This document shows, in pieces, positions 7,486 through 15,430 of a stretch of 64,000 bases of DNA. The notes beneath the pieces were generated by a model. That model was not told the DNA's origin, searched no databases, and saw only the letters and a list, made by a program, of their open reading frames with translations. Both the position numbers and the translations under genes were made by a program. The DNA comes from Paenibacillus sp. sptzw28 (lineage in GTDB: Bacteria > Bacillota > Bacilli > Paenibacillales > Paenibacillaceae). The stretch lies in contig NZ_CP080545.1 in assembly GCF_019550795.1 (NCBI RefSeq), forward strand, positions 2,189,501-2,253,500. The letters are read 5' to 3'. Position 1 is the first letter of the stretch; each line of letters opens with the position of its first letter.

Positions 7486-9255
7486 ATGAATCCTCCAAGA
7501 CCGGAATATCCTCGTCCGCAATTTGTCCGTGACCAGTGGATAAATTTGAACGGGACCTGGGATTTTTGCTTTGATGATCATAATGAAGGATTGAAACAAA
7601 AGTGGTATCACAGTTTCCCCGCCGAACGTCGAACGATTGAGGTTCCTTTTGCTTTTCAAACCAAGCTTAGCGGTATCCACGATACATCCTTCCACGATAT
7701 GGTGTGGTACCGCCGGACCTTCACGGTGCCCTCCGATTGGGCGGGTCAGGAGGTCATTCTGCATTTTGGGGCGGTCGATTACCGCGCCTGGATTTATGTA
7801 AACGGCCAGATGTCGCACTACCACGAAGGAGGCCACGTCTCTTTCTCAGCCCGGATCACTCACCTTCTGAATGGAGCTGAGAATGAACTGGTGCTGCGTG
7901 TGGAAGACCCTTCCGAGGATCAATTGATTCCCCGTGGAAAGCAGTATTGGCATGAGCGTTCGGAGTCGATTTTTTACACCCGAACGACGGGGATTTGGCA
8001 GACGGTATGGCTGGAGGCAGTAAATGAATCACATATTGACAATATCAAGTTTACGCCGGATATTGACTCAGGAGATATCATTACAGAATACGATATCGAA
8101 TGTACAAGTGAAGACGGTTCCCGGTACGAACTGCTTACAGAAATTTCTTTTCAGGGCGAGCTGCTCGTCTCCGATTCGTTTCAGGTATTTGAAGCATATA
8201 CCAAACGTGCATACAATCTGCGTAACCGCTTCGCCCATCGAAGCAACATTCATGACAACGGCTGGTATTGGACGCCTGAAACACCGAACTTGTTCGATGT
8301 GAAATTTGTCTTGAAGAAAAACGGCAGCACTGTCGATCAGGTAGACAGTTACTTCGGTATGCGCAAGGTATCTGCTGACAACGGCAAGTTTCTGCTGAAT
8401 AATAAGAAGTATTACCAGAAGCTCATATTGGACCAGGGATATTTTCCGGGCGGGCTGTTGACTGCGCCATCGGACGAGGCTTTGAAGAACGATATTGTAT
8501 TGGCCAAACAAATGGGCTTTAATGGGGCCAGGAAACATCAGAAGGTGGAGGACCCGCGGTATCTTTATTGGGCGGACCGACTCGGATTTCTGGTCTGGGG
8601 GGAAACGGCCAACTGCGTGGAATTCGCTTCGCAGGCGGTAGAACGGCTCACGAAGGAATGGTTTGAAATTGTAAACCGCGACTACAATCACCCGTCGATT
8701 GTTGTCTGGGTGCCGATCAATGAAAGCTGGGGCGTTTCGCGTATCCAGCTGGAGGAACGACAGCAGAGGCATGCGACTGCCATGTACCAACTGGTCAAGT
8801 CGCTGGATTCTAGCCGCCTCGTCATTTCCAACGACGGCTGGGAGCATACTTTATCCGATCTGTGTACCATTCATAACTATCAAAGCGGTGAAAAAATGAA
8901 AGAAGCCTATGCTGCACTCGAATCGGCAGTGGCTACGGAGCCGGCAGGCAGGGCGATTTACGCGAACGGATATTCATACCGGGGCGAGCCGATTCTGATT
9001 ACCGAATACGGCGGCATTGCCTTCAAAATGGATCAAACCGAGGGTTGGGGCTATTCCTCCGTGCAATCCGGAGAGATGCTGATCGAAGCTTATCGCGATG
9101 CGACGGCGGCATTAATGGAAAGCCCGGTTGTTCAGGGGTTTTGCTATACGCAATTGACGGACGTGGAGCAGGAAATTAACGGCTTATTGACCTACGACCG
9201 CAAGCCCAAGTGCGACTTCGCCAAAATAAAAGAGATCAATGATATGAAGCGGTAA
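7486..9255 (+). CDS. Glycoside hydrolase family 2 protein
   Basis: This 589-aa GH2 enzyme (beta-galactosidase/beta-glucuronidase group) has an N-terminal jelly-roll sugar-binding domain (W-I-N-L-N-G-T-W-D-F near residue 20, V-W-Y-R-R-T-F near residue 71), an immunoglobulin-like domain and a TIM barrel. The acid/base is Glu413 in W-V-P-I-N-E-S-W and the nucleophile is Glu507 in I-T-E-Y-G-G. No signal peptide, so it acts in the cytoplasm on imported oligosaccharides. At 589 aa it is the short GH2 form, unlike the 1000-aa LacZ form. AAAAGGAG lies correctly upstream of the ATG. Substrate specificity is not readable. Confidence 0.9.
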   Translation: MNPPRPEYPRPQFVRDQWINLNGTWDFCFDDHNEGLKQKWYHSFPAERRTIEVPFAFQTKLSGIHDTSFHDMVWYRRTFTVPSDWAGQEVILHFGAVDYRAWIYVNGQMSHYHEGGHVSFSARITHLLNGAENELVLRVEDPSEDQLIPRGKQYWHERSESIFYTRTTGIWQTVWLEAVNESHIDNIKFTPDIDSGDIITEYDIECTSEDGSRYELLTEISFQGELLVSDSFQVFEAYTKRAYNLRNRFAHRSNIHDNGWYWTPETPNLFDVKFVLKKNGSTVDQVDSYFGMRKVSADNGKFLLNNKKYYQKLILDQGYFPGGLLTAPSDEALKNDIVLAKQMGFNGARKHQKVEDPRYLYWADRLGFLVWGETANCVEFASQAVERLTKEWFEIVNRDYNHPSIVVWVPINESWGVSRIQLEERQQRHATAMYQLVKSLDSSRLVISNDGWEHTLSDLCTIHNYQSGEKMKEAYAALESAVATEPAGRAIYANGYSYRGEPILITEYGGIAFKMDQTEGWGYSSVQSGEMLIEAYRDATAALMESPVVQGFCYTQLTDVEQEINGLLTYDRKPKCDFAKIKEINDMKR

Positions 9256-9431
9256 AGGTTAAAGCCGGCAGAATAGGCATTGGAAAAACTGGGTATTTCA
9301 GCTTATGCTCGCCGCGAAAGCGAAGGGGCTCCAGACGGTCATCTGGGACGCGTTTGACGCCTTATGCCGCAACTCTATGAAGCCTAGAGTCTCAGCACGT
9401 CCCAGTGACAATCCAGACTGTACTTTTATAT

Positions 9432-9463
9432 AAAGACGTCGCCACGAAAGCGGTGACGTCTTT
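9432..9463 (+). terminator. Hairpin after the GH2 gene
   Basis: Twelve-base arms (AAAGACGTCGCC / GGTGACGTCTTT, one G-T pair) enclose an 8-base loop and end in TTTACTTTG. It lies between convergent genes and could serve both strands. Upstream, 9304-9430 has an open frame with a short nitroreductase-like run (M-L-A-A-K-A-K-G), too short to call. Confidence 0.55.
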
Positions 9464-9489
9464 ACTTTGTACAGCCTCCAAGAACTCAA

Positions 9490-10581
9490 CTACATACCTA
9501 TTTCATCTTCCCGAAGTGTCGCCATGGGGTGCAGGAATTGATGTTCGAGACGGTTTAGAACGATTCCTTCCTTCACTTTATTCACCCAATCCGGATTCAC
9601 TAATGCGCTTGTGCCAATCGCGGCTAACTCGGCTTCACCTGAGGCTAAAAGCTGTTCCGCCATTTCCGGGTCCCCGAGTTTGCCGTTTGCGATAACGGGC
9701 AGACCGCCGTAAGTCGCTGCGAGTTTGGCCAGCGTAGGCCCACCATTTGTGAATGCCGGCGCAAACGCCTTGTATTCGGTAGTATGAATGTAAGTTGGGC
9801 AAGCGGTACCGAGCTTTTCGAAGATGATTTTCGCATCGTTGATTCCGTTCGCCCATTTATGGTTGAAATCATTAACTTTGCCTTGCGATATGCGAACGCC
9901 TACCGTGTAATTTTGGCCCACAACGGATCGAATCCTATCCAGCAATTCCACGACGATTCGAATACGATTCTCCGTGGAACCGCCGTATTCATCGGTTCTT
10001 TGATTCGTGTATTTGGTAATAAATTGATCCAATAAATAACCGTTGGCGGCATGTAATTCGACCCCGTCGAATCCAACCTGTTTGGCGCGTTGTGCGGCAT
10101 GTGCGAAGTTATCAATCACCTGCCGGATATCTGATTTGCTCATCGCGTCTGGAACGGAATATTCTCCGCTGCCTCCGTGTTCTTCCAGCATTGTACCGAC
10201 CGGCTTGACGGCGGAAGGTGCTATCGGCTTAAATTCGTTATGCTGAACGAGGGCACCTGCGTGCATCAGTTGAGCGATTATTCGTCCGCCTTCACGATGT
10301 ACGGCTTCTACAACCGGCCTCCAGGACTCGGCCTGCTCTTTATCCGCAAGGCCGGGCTGATTCTTATAGCTTTGACTGTTCACTGAGTCCGGATAGATCC
10401 CTTCCGTTATGATAAGACCGAACCCTCCCTTGGCGAACCTTGTATAATAACGGACCATAAGTTGGTTCGCAAGGCCATTGCACTCTGCGCTCGTACGTGT
10501 CATGGGCGAGAGTACCGCTCGATTGTGGAGACGTAAGGAGCCTAATTGAAATGCGGATAAAAGCTTGGAATACGTAATCAT
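9490..10581 (-). CDS. NADH:flavin oxidoreductase, Old Yellow Enzyme family
   Basis: This 363-aa FMN-binding TIM barrel has L-H-N-R-A-V-L-S-P-M-T-R near the N terminus, G-V-E-L-H-A-A-N-G-Y-L-L-D-Q-F in the middle, and Y-G-G-S-T-E-N-R-I-R. These family motifs place FMN and the substrate-binding pair H-A-A-N. Members reduce activated C=C bonds of enones, nitro compounds and quinones. The frame can be extended to 10698, but AGGAGG lies seven bases before ATG 10581, giving the normal OYE length. It is transcribed divergently from the LysR gene, a typical regulator-target pair. Confidence 0.9.
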   Translation of the reverse strand: MITYSKLLSAFQLGSLRLHNRAVLSPMTRTSAECNGLANQLMVRYYTRFAKGGFGLIITEGIYPDSVNSQSYKNQPGLADKEQAESWRPVVEAVHREGGRIIAQLMHAGALVQHNEFKPIAPSAVKPVGTMLEEHGGSGEYSVPDAMSKSDIRQVIDNFAHAAQRAKQVGFDGVELHAANGYLLDQFITKYTNQRTDEYGGSTENRIRIVVELLDRIRSVVGQNYTVGVRISQGKVNDFNHKWANGINDAKIIFEKLGTACPTYIHTTEYKAFAPAFTNGGPTLAKLAATYGGLPVIANGKLGDPEMAEQLLASGEAELAAIGTSALVNPDWVNKVKEGIVLNRLEHQFLHPMATLREDEIGM

Positions 10582-10736
10582 TTGATAGTCCTCCTCAAAT
10601 ATGGGTGTGCGGTCGTTGTTCCAGCCGATGGTAAGTTGTTGTGGAAATGATTGTAACCCGGGTTGAAACATACTGTAAAATGATTGATAATGATACATGT
10701 ATTAAAAAAAATGATACCGAAGAATAAGGGGCACCT
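10582..10736. promoter_or_regulatory. Divergent promoter region, OYE gene / LysR gene
   Basis: These 155 bases separate the two start codons. They contain small dyads such as ATACATGTAT (10693-10702) and A+T-rich tracts. LysR proteins usually bind such shared regions. No consensus boxes are strong enough to name. Confidence 0.45.
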
Positions 10737-11600
10737 ATGGAATTAACGGATTTGAAAATCGTAATCGTAATTATGGAGGAAGGAAGCATATCGAGAGCGG
10801 CAGAGAAGCTGGGTTACGTGCAATCGAACGTCACTGCGAGGATCCGCAAGCTGGAGACGGAGCTTGGTATTCATCTCTTCAGCAGACATCCGAAGGGTGT
10901 AACCCCCACCGAGAAAGGGCTCACCTTCAGCAAATATGCTTTGGAAATTCTTCGCAAGACGGAAGAAGCTGTGATGGCGGTGAAAGAGCCGGAATATCCA
11001 TGCGGACCGCTTGCCATTGGAGTTGTGGAGACCATCGCATCCTCAGGTCCTTTTATCCAGGCGCTGTCGAAATTCCAACGACAATACCCCGAAGTTGCCT
11101 TATCGCTGGTTCCCGGAACATCACCGCAAAATTACGAGAATGTGCTGAGTCGTCAATTGGACGGCGCGTTCTTCACGGGGGACTTCGATACCTCCGCGCT
11201 GGAGGTAGAGGTTGAGATTCAAGATCAAGTTGTCTTGCTAACGGCAGCTGAGAATGAAACGTCAGAATACCCCAGTATCGAGGATGCCGCGTGGGTCGTA
11301 TTCCCAAAGGGCTGCCCTTTCAGGACTGCAGTTGAGGAATGGCTTCGTAGCAGGGGGGCGTCGAATACGAACATAATTGAAATAAGTACAATGGAAACGA
11401 TGCTGAGCTGCGTACGGGCAGGACTCGGCTTCGCACTAGTGCCCAAATCAGCTCTTGCCGGAGATAATGAATTGCTGCGTGTATATCCGGTTCCGGAACC
11501 GTATCAATACGCCACTACACGCCTGGTTCGTCGTAATGAGCAGTTCCGCAGCAAAGCATTCGCCGCTTTCGCGGAATGTGTGAGAACGACAGGGTTTTGA
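10737..11600 (+). CDS. LysR family transcriptional regulator
   Basis: This 287-aa protein has an N-terminal winged helix (residues about 1-60, with G-S-I-S-R-A-A-E-K-L and L-E-T-E-L-G-I-H-L-F) and a periplasmic-binding-like effector domain from about residue 90. The ATG is preceded by AATAAGGGG. It is divergent from the Old Yellow Enzyme gene and so likely controls it; the effector is unknown. It ends 35 bases from the convergent ada gene. Confidence 0.92.
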   Translation: MELTDLKIVIVIMEEGSISRAAEKLGYVQSNVTARIRKLETELGIHLFSRHPKGVTPTEKGLTFSKYALEILRKTEEAVMAVKEPEYPCGPLAIGVVETIASSGPFIQALSKFQRQYPEVALSLVPGTSPQNYENVLSRQLDGAFFTGDFDTSALEVEVEIQDQVVLLTAAENETSEYPSIEDAAWVVFPKGCPFRTAVEEWLRSRGASNTNIIEISTMETMLSCVRAGLGFALVPKSALAGDNELLRVYPVPEPYQYATTRLVRRNEQFRSKAFAAFAECVRTTGF

Positions 11601-11635
11601 AATACTTAGGACGATTGTTCCGATCAATCCGGATG

Positions 11636-12709
11636 TTAGTCTGAACTAGTTTTGGATGTTTGAACAAAATCGTATTTTTCATGATTTAGCAGCCATTGTT
11701 TGCGTGAAATCCCTCCACCGTAACCACCCAAATCGCCATTGGAGTTGATGACGCGGTGACAAGGAATTACAATGGCAAGCTGATTTGCGCCGTTTGCTTG
11801 AGCTATAGCACGATAAGCGTTTGGTTTTCCAACCGCTGCTGCAATCTCGGCATAGGATAGCGTTTCTCCTGGAGGGATTTGTATTAACTGCTCCCAAACC
11901 TCCTTTTGAAAAGGCGATCCCAAAAGAAATAACGGTGTTTTGAATTCTGTTAACTCGCCGTTAAAATAGCCGCTCAACTCACTTTCAATCGAACGGATCG
12001 GTGCCGTGTAACCCGGAATAATGGCTGATTTTGTTCTTAGTCTAAGGCGTTCAACCTCACGCTCCAAACCACGGCGGTCAACAAATTCGAGCAGATAAAG
12101 CGCTGTTTCATCCGCGATCGCTATCATTGGGCCGAGCCGTGTATCGAGCCACGATGCTTTTAAGATATTATGATGACCAAGCAGGGTTGGCGCTGCTCCC
12201 ATGATTCGTGAGAACGCATCCCTGAAGCCGCTGCTGGATTCATAACCGGTTGAAAGCTGGGCGTCGATTACGGGGTTTCCCGCTCTGATCTGTTTCAATG
12301 CGATTCCCATGCGCCGGGCTCGTGCATATTGAACAAATGTCATGCCAAAACGCTTTTTGAACTGGCGGCGCGCTGTTGCAGCATCGACGGACAGATTCCG
12401 AAAGTCTCTATCGGTCCATCGCTTTTCCGGATTCTCTTCGACGGCGCTAACAAGCTGCCGAACCAGCTCTGAAACGTGACCCGGATGAGAAAGCGGACGG
12501 CAGCGTTGACAAGGCCGGAACGAAGCCAGAAGTGCTTGCTCGGCAGTTTCATAAAACTCGCAATTCTCGAATTTTGGTTTTCTGGCGGGACATGTCGGGC
12601 GGCAGAACACGCCTGTTGTCTTGACCCCCACATAAAAGACACCTTCATATTCTGACTTCTTATCGATTAATGCCTGATAATATTCATGTTTGTTTTCGGT
12701 CGCAATCAT
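11636..12709 (-). CDS. ada: Ada: bifunctional transcriptional activator / methylated-DNA repair protein
   Basis: This 357-aa full-length Ada has three domains. The N-terminal zinc domain carries Cys36, Cys40, Cys67 and Cys70 (F-C-R-P-T-C-P, F-R-P-C-Q-R-C), which take a methyl group from phosphotriesters. An AraC-type helix-turn-helix region covers about 85-180 (R-R-Q-F-K-K-R-F-G-M). The C-terminal O6-methylguanine methyltransferase has P-C-H-R-V with acceptor Cys317. In B. subtilis these functions are split between AdaA and AdaB; here they are fused as in E. coli. AAGGAGG precedes the ATG. An MFS exporter lies 32 bases upstream on the same strand, so they may be co-transcribed. Confidence 0.93.
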   Translation of the reverse strand: MIATENKHEYYQALIDKKSEYEGVFYVGVKTTGVFCRPTCPARKPKFENCEFYETAEQALLASFRPCQRCRPLSHPGHVSELVRQLVSAVEENPEKRWTDRDFRNLSVDAATARRQFKKRFGMTFVQYARARRMGIALKQIRAGNPVIDAQLSTGYESSSGFRDAFSRIMGAAPTLLGHHNILKASWLDTRLGPMIAIADETALYLLEFVDRRGLEREVERLRLRTKSAIIPGYTAPIRSIESELSGYFNGELTEFKTPLFLLGSPFQKEVWEQLIQIPPGETLSYAEIAAAVGKPNAYRAIAQANGANQLAIVIPCHRVINSNGDLGGYGGGISRKQWLLNHEKYDFVQTSKTSSD

Positions 12710-12741
12710 TTTGTTCCTCCTTAACGAAACTTACTGAAATA

Positions 12742-13932
12742 TTAGTCTTGAAGCTGTAGTGTGCTTCCTCCGGCCTTTTCCCGCATATCTGAGCGGAATA
12801 GCATCAAAGAACAAGCAATGGCTGCCACGATTCCAATAGACCCGACCCAGGTAACAGATGATAAGGAGACATACTGCGCCGCCGCACCCCCTATTGCTGC
12901 CCCCGCAGACATGGATAATTGCATCATCGACTGATTGAATCCAAGTATCACACCGGAAGATTCCGGCTTAAGACGGATCATATTATACTGATGTGCCGGG
13001 CCGGATGACCAGCACGCGAACGACCACGCCATAAGGATGGCGAAAATCGGAATGAAATTCTCCGCCGCAGTTGTAAATGAGAGGGCTATCAATGCCGCCA
13101 AATGAAGCAGCATCCCCCCGATTAACGTTGAAGGAACGCCCCATTTGTCCGTGCTGTAGCCCCCGAATTTGGAGCCGATCAAGCTGGCGAGACCGAAAGC
13201 GAGTAAAGCGGCACTAAGCATCCTTTCATTTAATCCCGTAACCGTGAGAAGATAAGGAGAGATGTAGGTATAAGCGACTGAGTATCCGCCGAGCCAAAAG
13301 AAGGTTATGGATAATCCAAGCGCTATTTTGGTGTTTTTCAGCAGTGCGACCTGCTTACGTAAAGGTATGGGTACATCCCCTTTTGACCGCGGGATGGCCA
13401 GGAATAGAACAATCATTGCAAGGATTCCGAGTATCGCAATAAGTCCGAAAACCGATTTCCATCCAAAGGCCGCAGCTGCAATTCGCCCGAGCGGGACACC
13501 GATTATTAACGAGGCCGTGAATCCCATAATAATAATTGCAATGGAGCTGGCCTGCTTGCCCGCAGGTGAAATTCTTGCTGCAATTCCTAATGCCGTTACA
13601 ACAACCATTCCTGCACTTAAAGCCATGATAATGCGCGCGGCAACAAAAAGTCCAATCCCCGGCAGCGCATAAGAAAGGATATTGGCCAGCACGAATATTC
13701 CCAGTGAGTAAATGAGCAGCTTTTGCCTCTCTATGCTCGTAGTCAAAGCCATAAGAATGGGCGTTCCGACCGCATATACCAATGAAAATACAGTAATGAG
13801 TTGACCGGCAGCGGATATCGATATCTCCATCGTAACCGCAATTTTATCCAAAACACCCGAAATAATGTACTCGGAAGTCCCCACCAAAAAACTGACGACC
13901 GCCAAAAAGTAAATTCTCCATGTACTCGGCAT
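12742..13932 (-). CDS. MFS transporter (AraJ/YdhP-like drug or sugar efflux)
   Basis: This 396-aa hydrophobic protein has about 12 membrane spans and a typical DHA1-like N terminus (F-L-V-G-T-S-E-Y-I-I-S-G-V-L in TM1). The interdomain loop near residue 190 is charged. The substrate cannot be read. It lies directly upstream of ada on the same strand. From 13933 to 14075 I see only A+T-rich promoter-like sequence. Confidence 0.85.
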   Translation of the reverse strand: MPSTWRIYFLAVVSFLVGTSEYIISGVLDKIAVTMEISISAAGQLITVFSLVYAVGTPILMALTTSIERQKLLIYSLGIFVLANILSYALPGIGLFVAARIIMALSAGMVVVTALGIAARISPAGKQASSIAIIIMGFTASLIIGVPLGRIAAAAFGWKSVFGLIAILGILAMIVLFLAIPRSKGDVPIPLRKQVALLKNTKIALGLSITFFWLGGYSVAYTYISPYLLTVTGLNERMLSAALLAFGLASLIGSKFGGYSTDKWGVPSTLIGGMLLHLAALIALSFTTAAENFIPIFAILMAWSFACWSSGPAHQYNMIRLKPESSGVILGFNQSMMQLSMSAGAAIGGAAAQYVSLSSVTWVGSIGIVAAIACSLMLFRSDMREKAGGSTLQLQD

Positions 13933-14075
13933 GACCGCTCCGCTCCTATCCGCTTGTCAATTAACCAGCCTCATTCCGTTATCTGTCACTATTATATTTC
14001 TTTCATAAAATGACGCAGCCGAAAATCGTACATCGATTTTTTTTTCAACCGTTTTGTTGTTTGGATACCATCAAC

Positions 14076-14104
14076 AAAAACAGGCTGCCGTCATTGGCAG
14101 CCTG
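14076..14104 (-). terminator. Rho-independent terminator of the glycerophosphodiesterase gene
   Basis: On the minus strand CAGGCTGCC pairs with GGCAGCCTG around a 6-base loop and is followed by TTTTTG. It lies 31 bases past the stop of the gene at 14135. Confidence 0.85.
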
Positions 14105-14134
14105 CGCAGGTAAATTGAATCCAAATGCAAATCG

Positions 14135-14965
14135 TTATCCGTTAACCCGCGGAACATAATCAGGGTAATCGGTAATAATGCCGTCAACGCCAGCATCCAG
14201 AAGCGGCTGCACTTGCGACCGGTTCCGTACGGTCCAGGCCATGACGCCCATACCCAAGCGATGAACGCGTTCCACTAATTCGGCATTTACATAAGCCAGA
14301 TTCGGATTAATATAATCGGCATAAGTGCTAAACTCGGTCAGCATGGCATCGGTCAAGTGGTGGTAGCCGGAAGTAAGTACACCGACAGGTATATCCGGAA
14401 GAAGAGCATGAAATTTTTTGACGGATTCGAATTCAAAGGACTGCACAATGATTTTTGCGTTATTCGGCTTATCCATGTCACGATCCCTGAGTGCTGCCGC
14501 TACCTTCTCTTCAATTCCCGGATAGAGATAAGATGCTTTAATCTCGATCAAAATACCGATTCGACCCCTGTATGCATCCAAAACCTCCTCCAAAGACGGG
14601 ATCTTCTCGCCTTTAAATGCTTCAGAGAAGAAGCTGCCTGCATCAAGTTGTCTCAATTGGTCAAAGGTGAGGCTGCCGACCAGACCGGTGCCGTCAGTGG
14701 TACGGTCGACCGTCGTATCGTGAATAACGACAAGACGCCCGTCTTGGCTGAGCTGAACATCCAATTCCAAATAGTCCGCTTTCATCTCAACCGATTTCTC
14801 GAATGCAGCCATCGTGTTCTCCGGAGCGTACCCCGATGCCCCCCGATGGGCTACATTTACAAGCTTCTCTTCCTTCTGAATGGCTGCCGACGCTCCTCCT
14901 GCTTGGGCTGCCAGCATCCCCGCAGCAAGTAATGTCAAAACCGTTATTCTGCCTGGACGAATCAT
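14135..14965 (-). CDS. Secreted glycerophosphodiester phosphodiesterase
   Basis: This 276-aa protein of the GDPD family hydrolyses glycerophosphodiesters to glycerol-3-phosphate and an alcohol. An N-terminal signal peptide covers residues 1-27, with a likely A-S-A cleavage site. The catalytic signature A-H-R-G-A-S-G-Y-A-P-E-N-T follows near residue 40, then E-L-D-V-Q and V-I-H-D. The family C-terminal motif D-G-I-I-T-D-Y-P is present. A strong AGGAGG lies before the ATG, and the gene is monocistronic with its own terminator. It acts at the cell surface or outside. Confidence 0.9.
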   Translation of the reverse strand: MIRPGRITVLTLLAAGMLAAQAGGASAAIQKEEKLVNVAHRGASGYAPENTMAAFEKSVEMKADYLELDVQLSQDGRLVVIHDTTVDRTTDGTGLVGSLTFDQLRQLDAGSFFSEAFKGEKIPSLEEVLDAYRGRIGILIEIKASYLYPGIEEKVAAALRDRDMDKPNNAKIIVQSFEFESVKKFHALLPDIPVGVLTSGYHHLTDAMLTEFSTYADYINPNLAYVNAELVERVHRLGMGVMAWTVRNRSQVQPLLDAGVDGIITDYPDYVPRVNG

Positions 14966-15164
14966 TATTAATCTCCTCCTTTGAATTGAAATCGAACTAA
15001 TCTTAAAGGAGTTATGTTAACGCAGTATAAGGCTCATTTATTTTAAACATTAACGGGTAAGTGAATACATAGCGGTGGAAGAACAGTTGTACAAGACTTT
15101 CAACCCGGTCGTGGAAGTGCGCGGTAACCGGCCAAAGCCGGCTCAATTCATGTTAATAATTTGA

Positions 15165-15193
15165 TTGCAATCGAATAAAGTAAAGGGTATAAT
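15165..15193 (+). promoter_or_regulatory. Sigma-A promoter of the iol operon
   Basis: TTGCAA (15165-15170), a 17-base spacer, then a perfect TATAAT (15188-15193). Transcription would start near 15200, leaving a leader of about 230 bases before iolD with operators in it. The rest of 14966-15430 shows no gene. Confidence 0.7.
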
Positions 15194-15203
15194 AAATGCT
15201 GAA

Positions 15204-15222
15204 AGGTAAAGCGCTTACCCTA
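15204..15222 (+). promoter_or_regulatory. LacI/CcpA-type operator, copy 1
   Basis: A GGTAAAGCGCTTACC near-palindrome contains AAGCGCTTACCCTA (15209-15222). The AAGCGCTT core is the LacI-family/cre hallmark, but it misses the TG of the cre consensus. It sits at about +5 to +20 of the predicted transcript, where a bound repressor would block elongation. Copy 2 is 190 bases on. Confidence 0.6.
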
Positions 15223-15395
15223 CATATCGTTTCATATACGCGCACCATTTTAGGGGAGCTAATAATCTTTGCACGAAGAGAGTCATTTCTTGTTTATCTT
15301 CTAAAGTTGAAAATGAAAACGGTTGCTCATGATGGATGTTTTCGTATCTTCGTTTTAGCTGGCAAGAAGTAGTCCTCTTTTTATTTTATTGATGG

Positions 15396-15412
15396 GATAA
15401 GCGCTTACCCTA
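15396..15412 (+). promoter_or_regulatory. LacI/CcpA-type operator, copy 2
   Basis: The same 14 bases, AAGCGCTTACCCTA, recur at 15399-15412, 19 bases before the iolD start. The exact repeat and 190-bp spacing suggest one dimeric regulator using both sites, possibly by looping. Confidence 0.6.
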
Positions 15413-15430
15413 ACTTATCGGGAGGAAATT

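Noticed and set aside
9304..9430. Possible nitroreductase remnant on the plus strand
   Set aside because: Only a short M-L-A-A-K-A-K-G run matches; too little to call a pseudogene.
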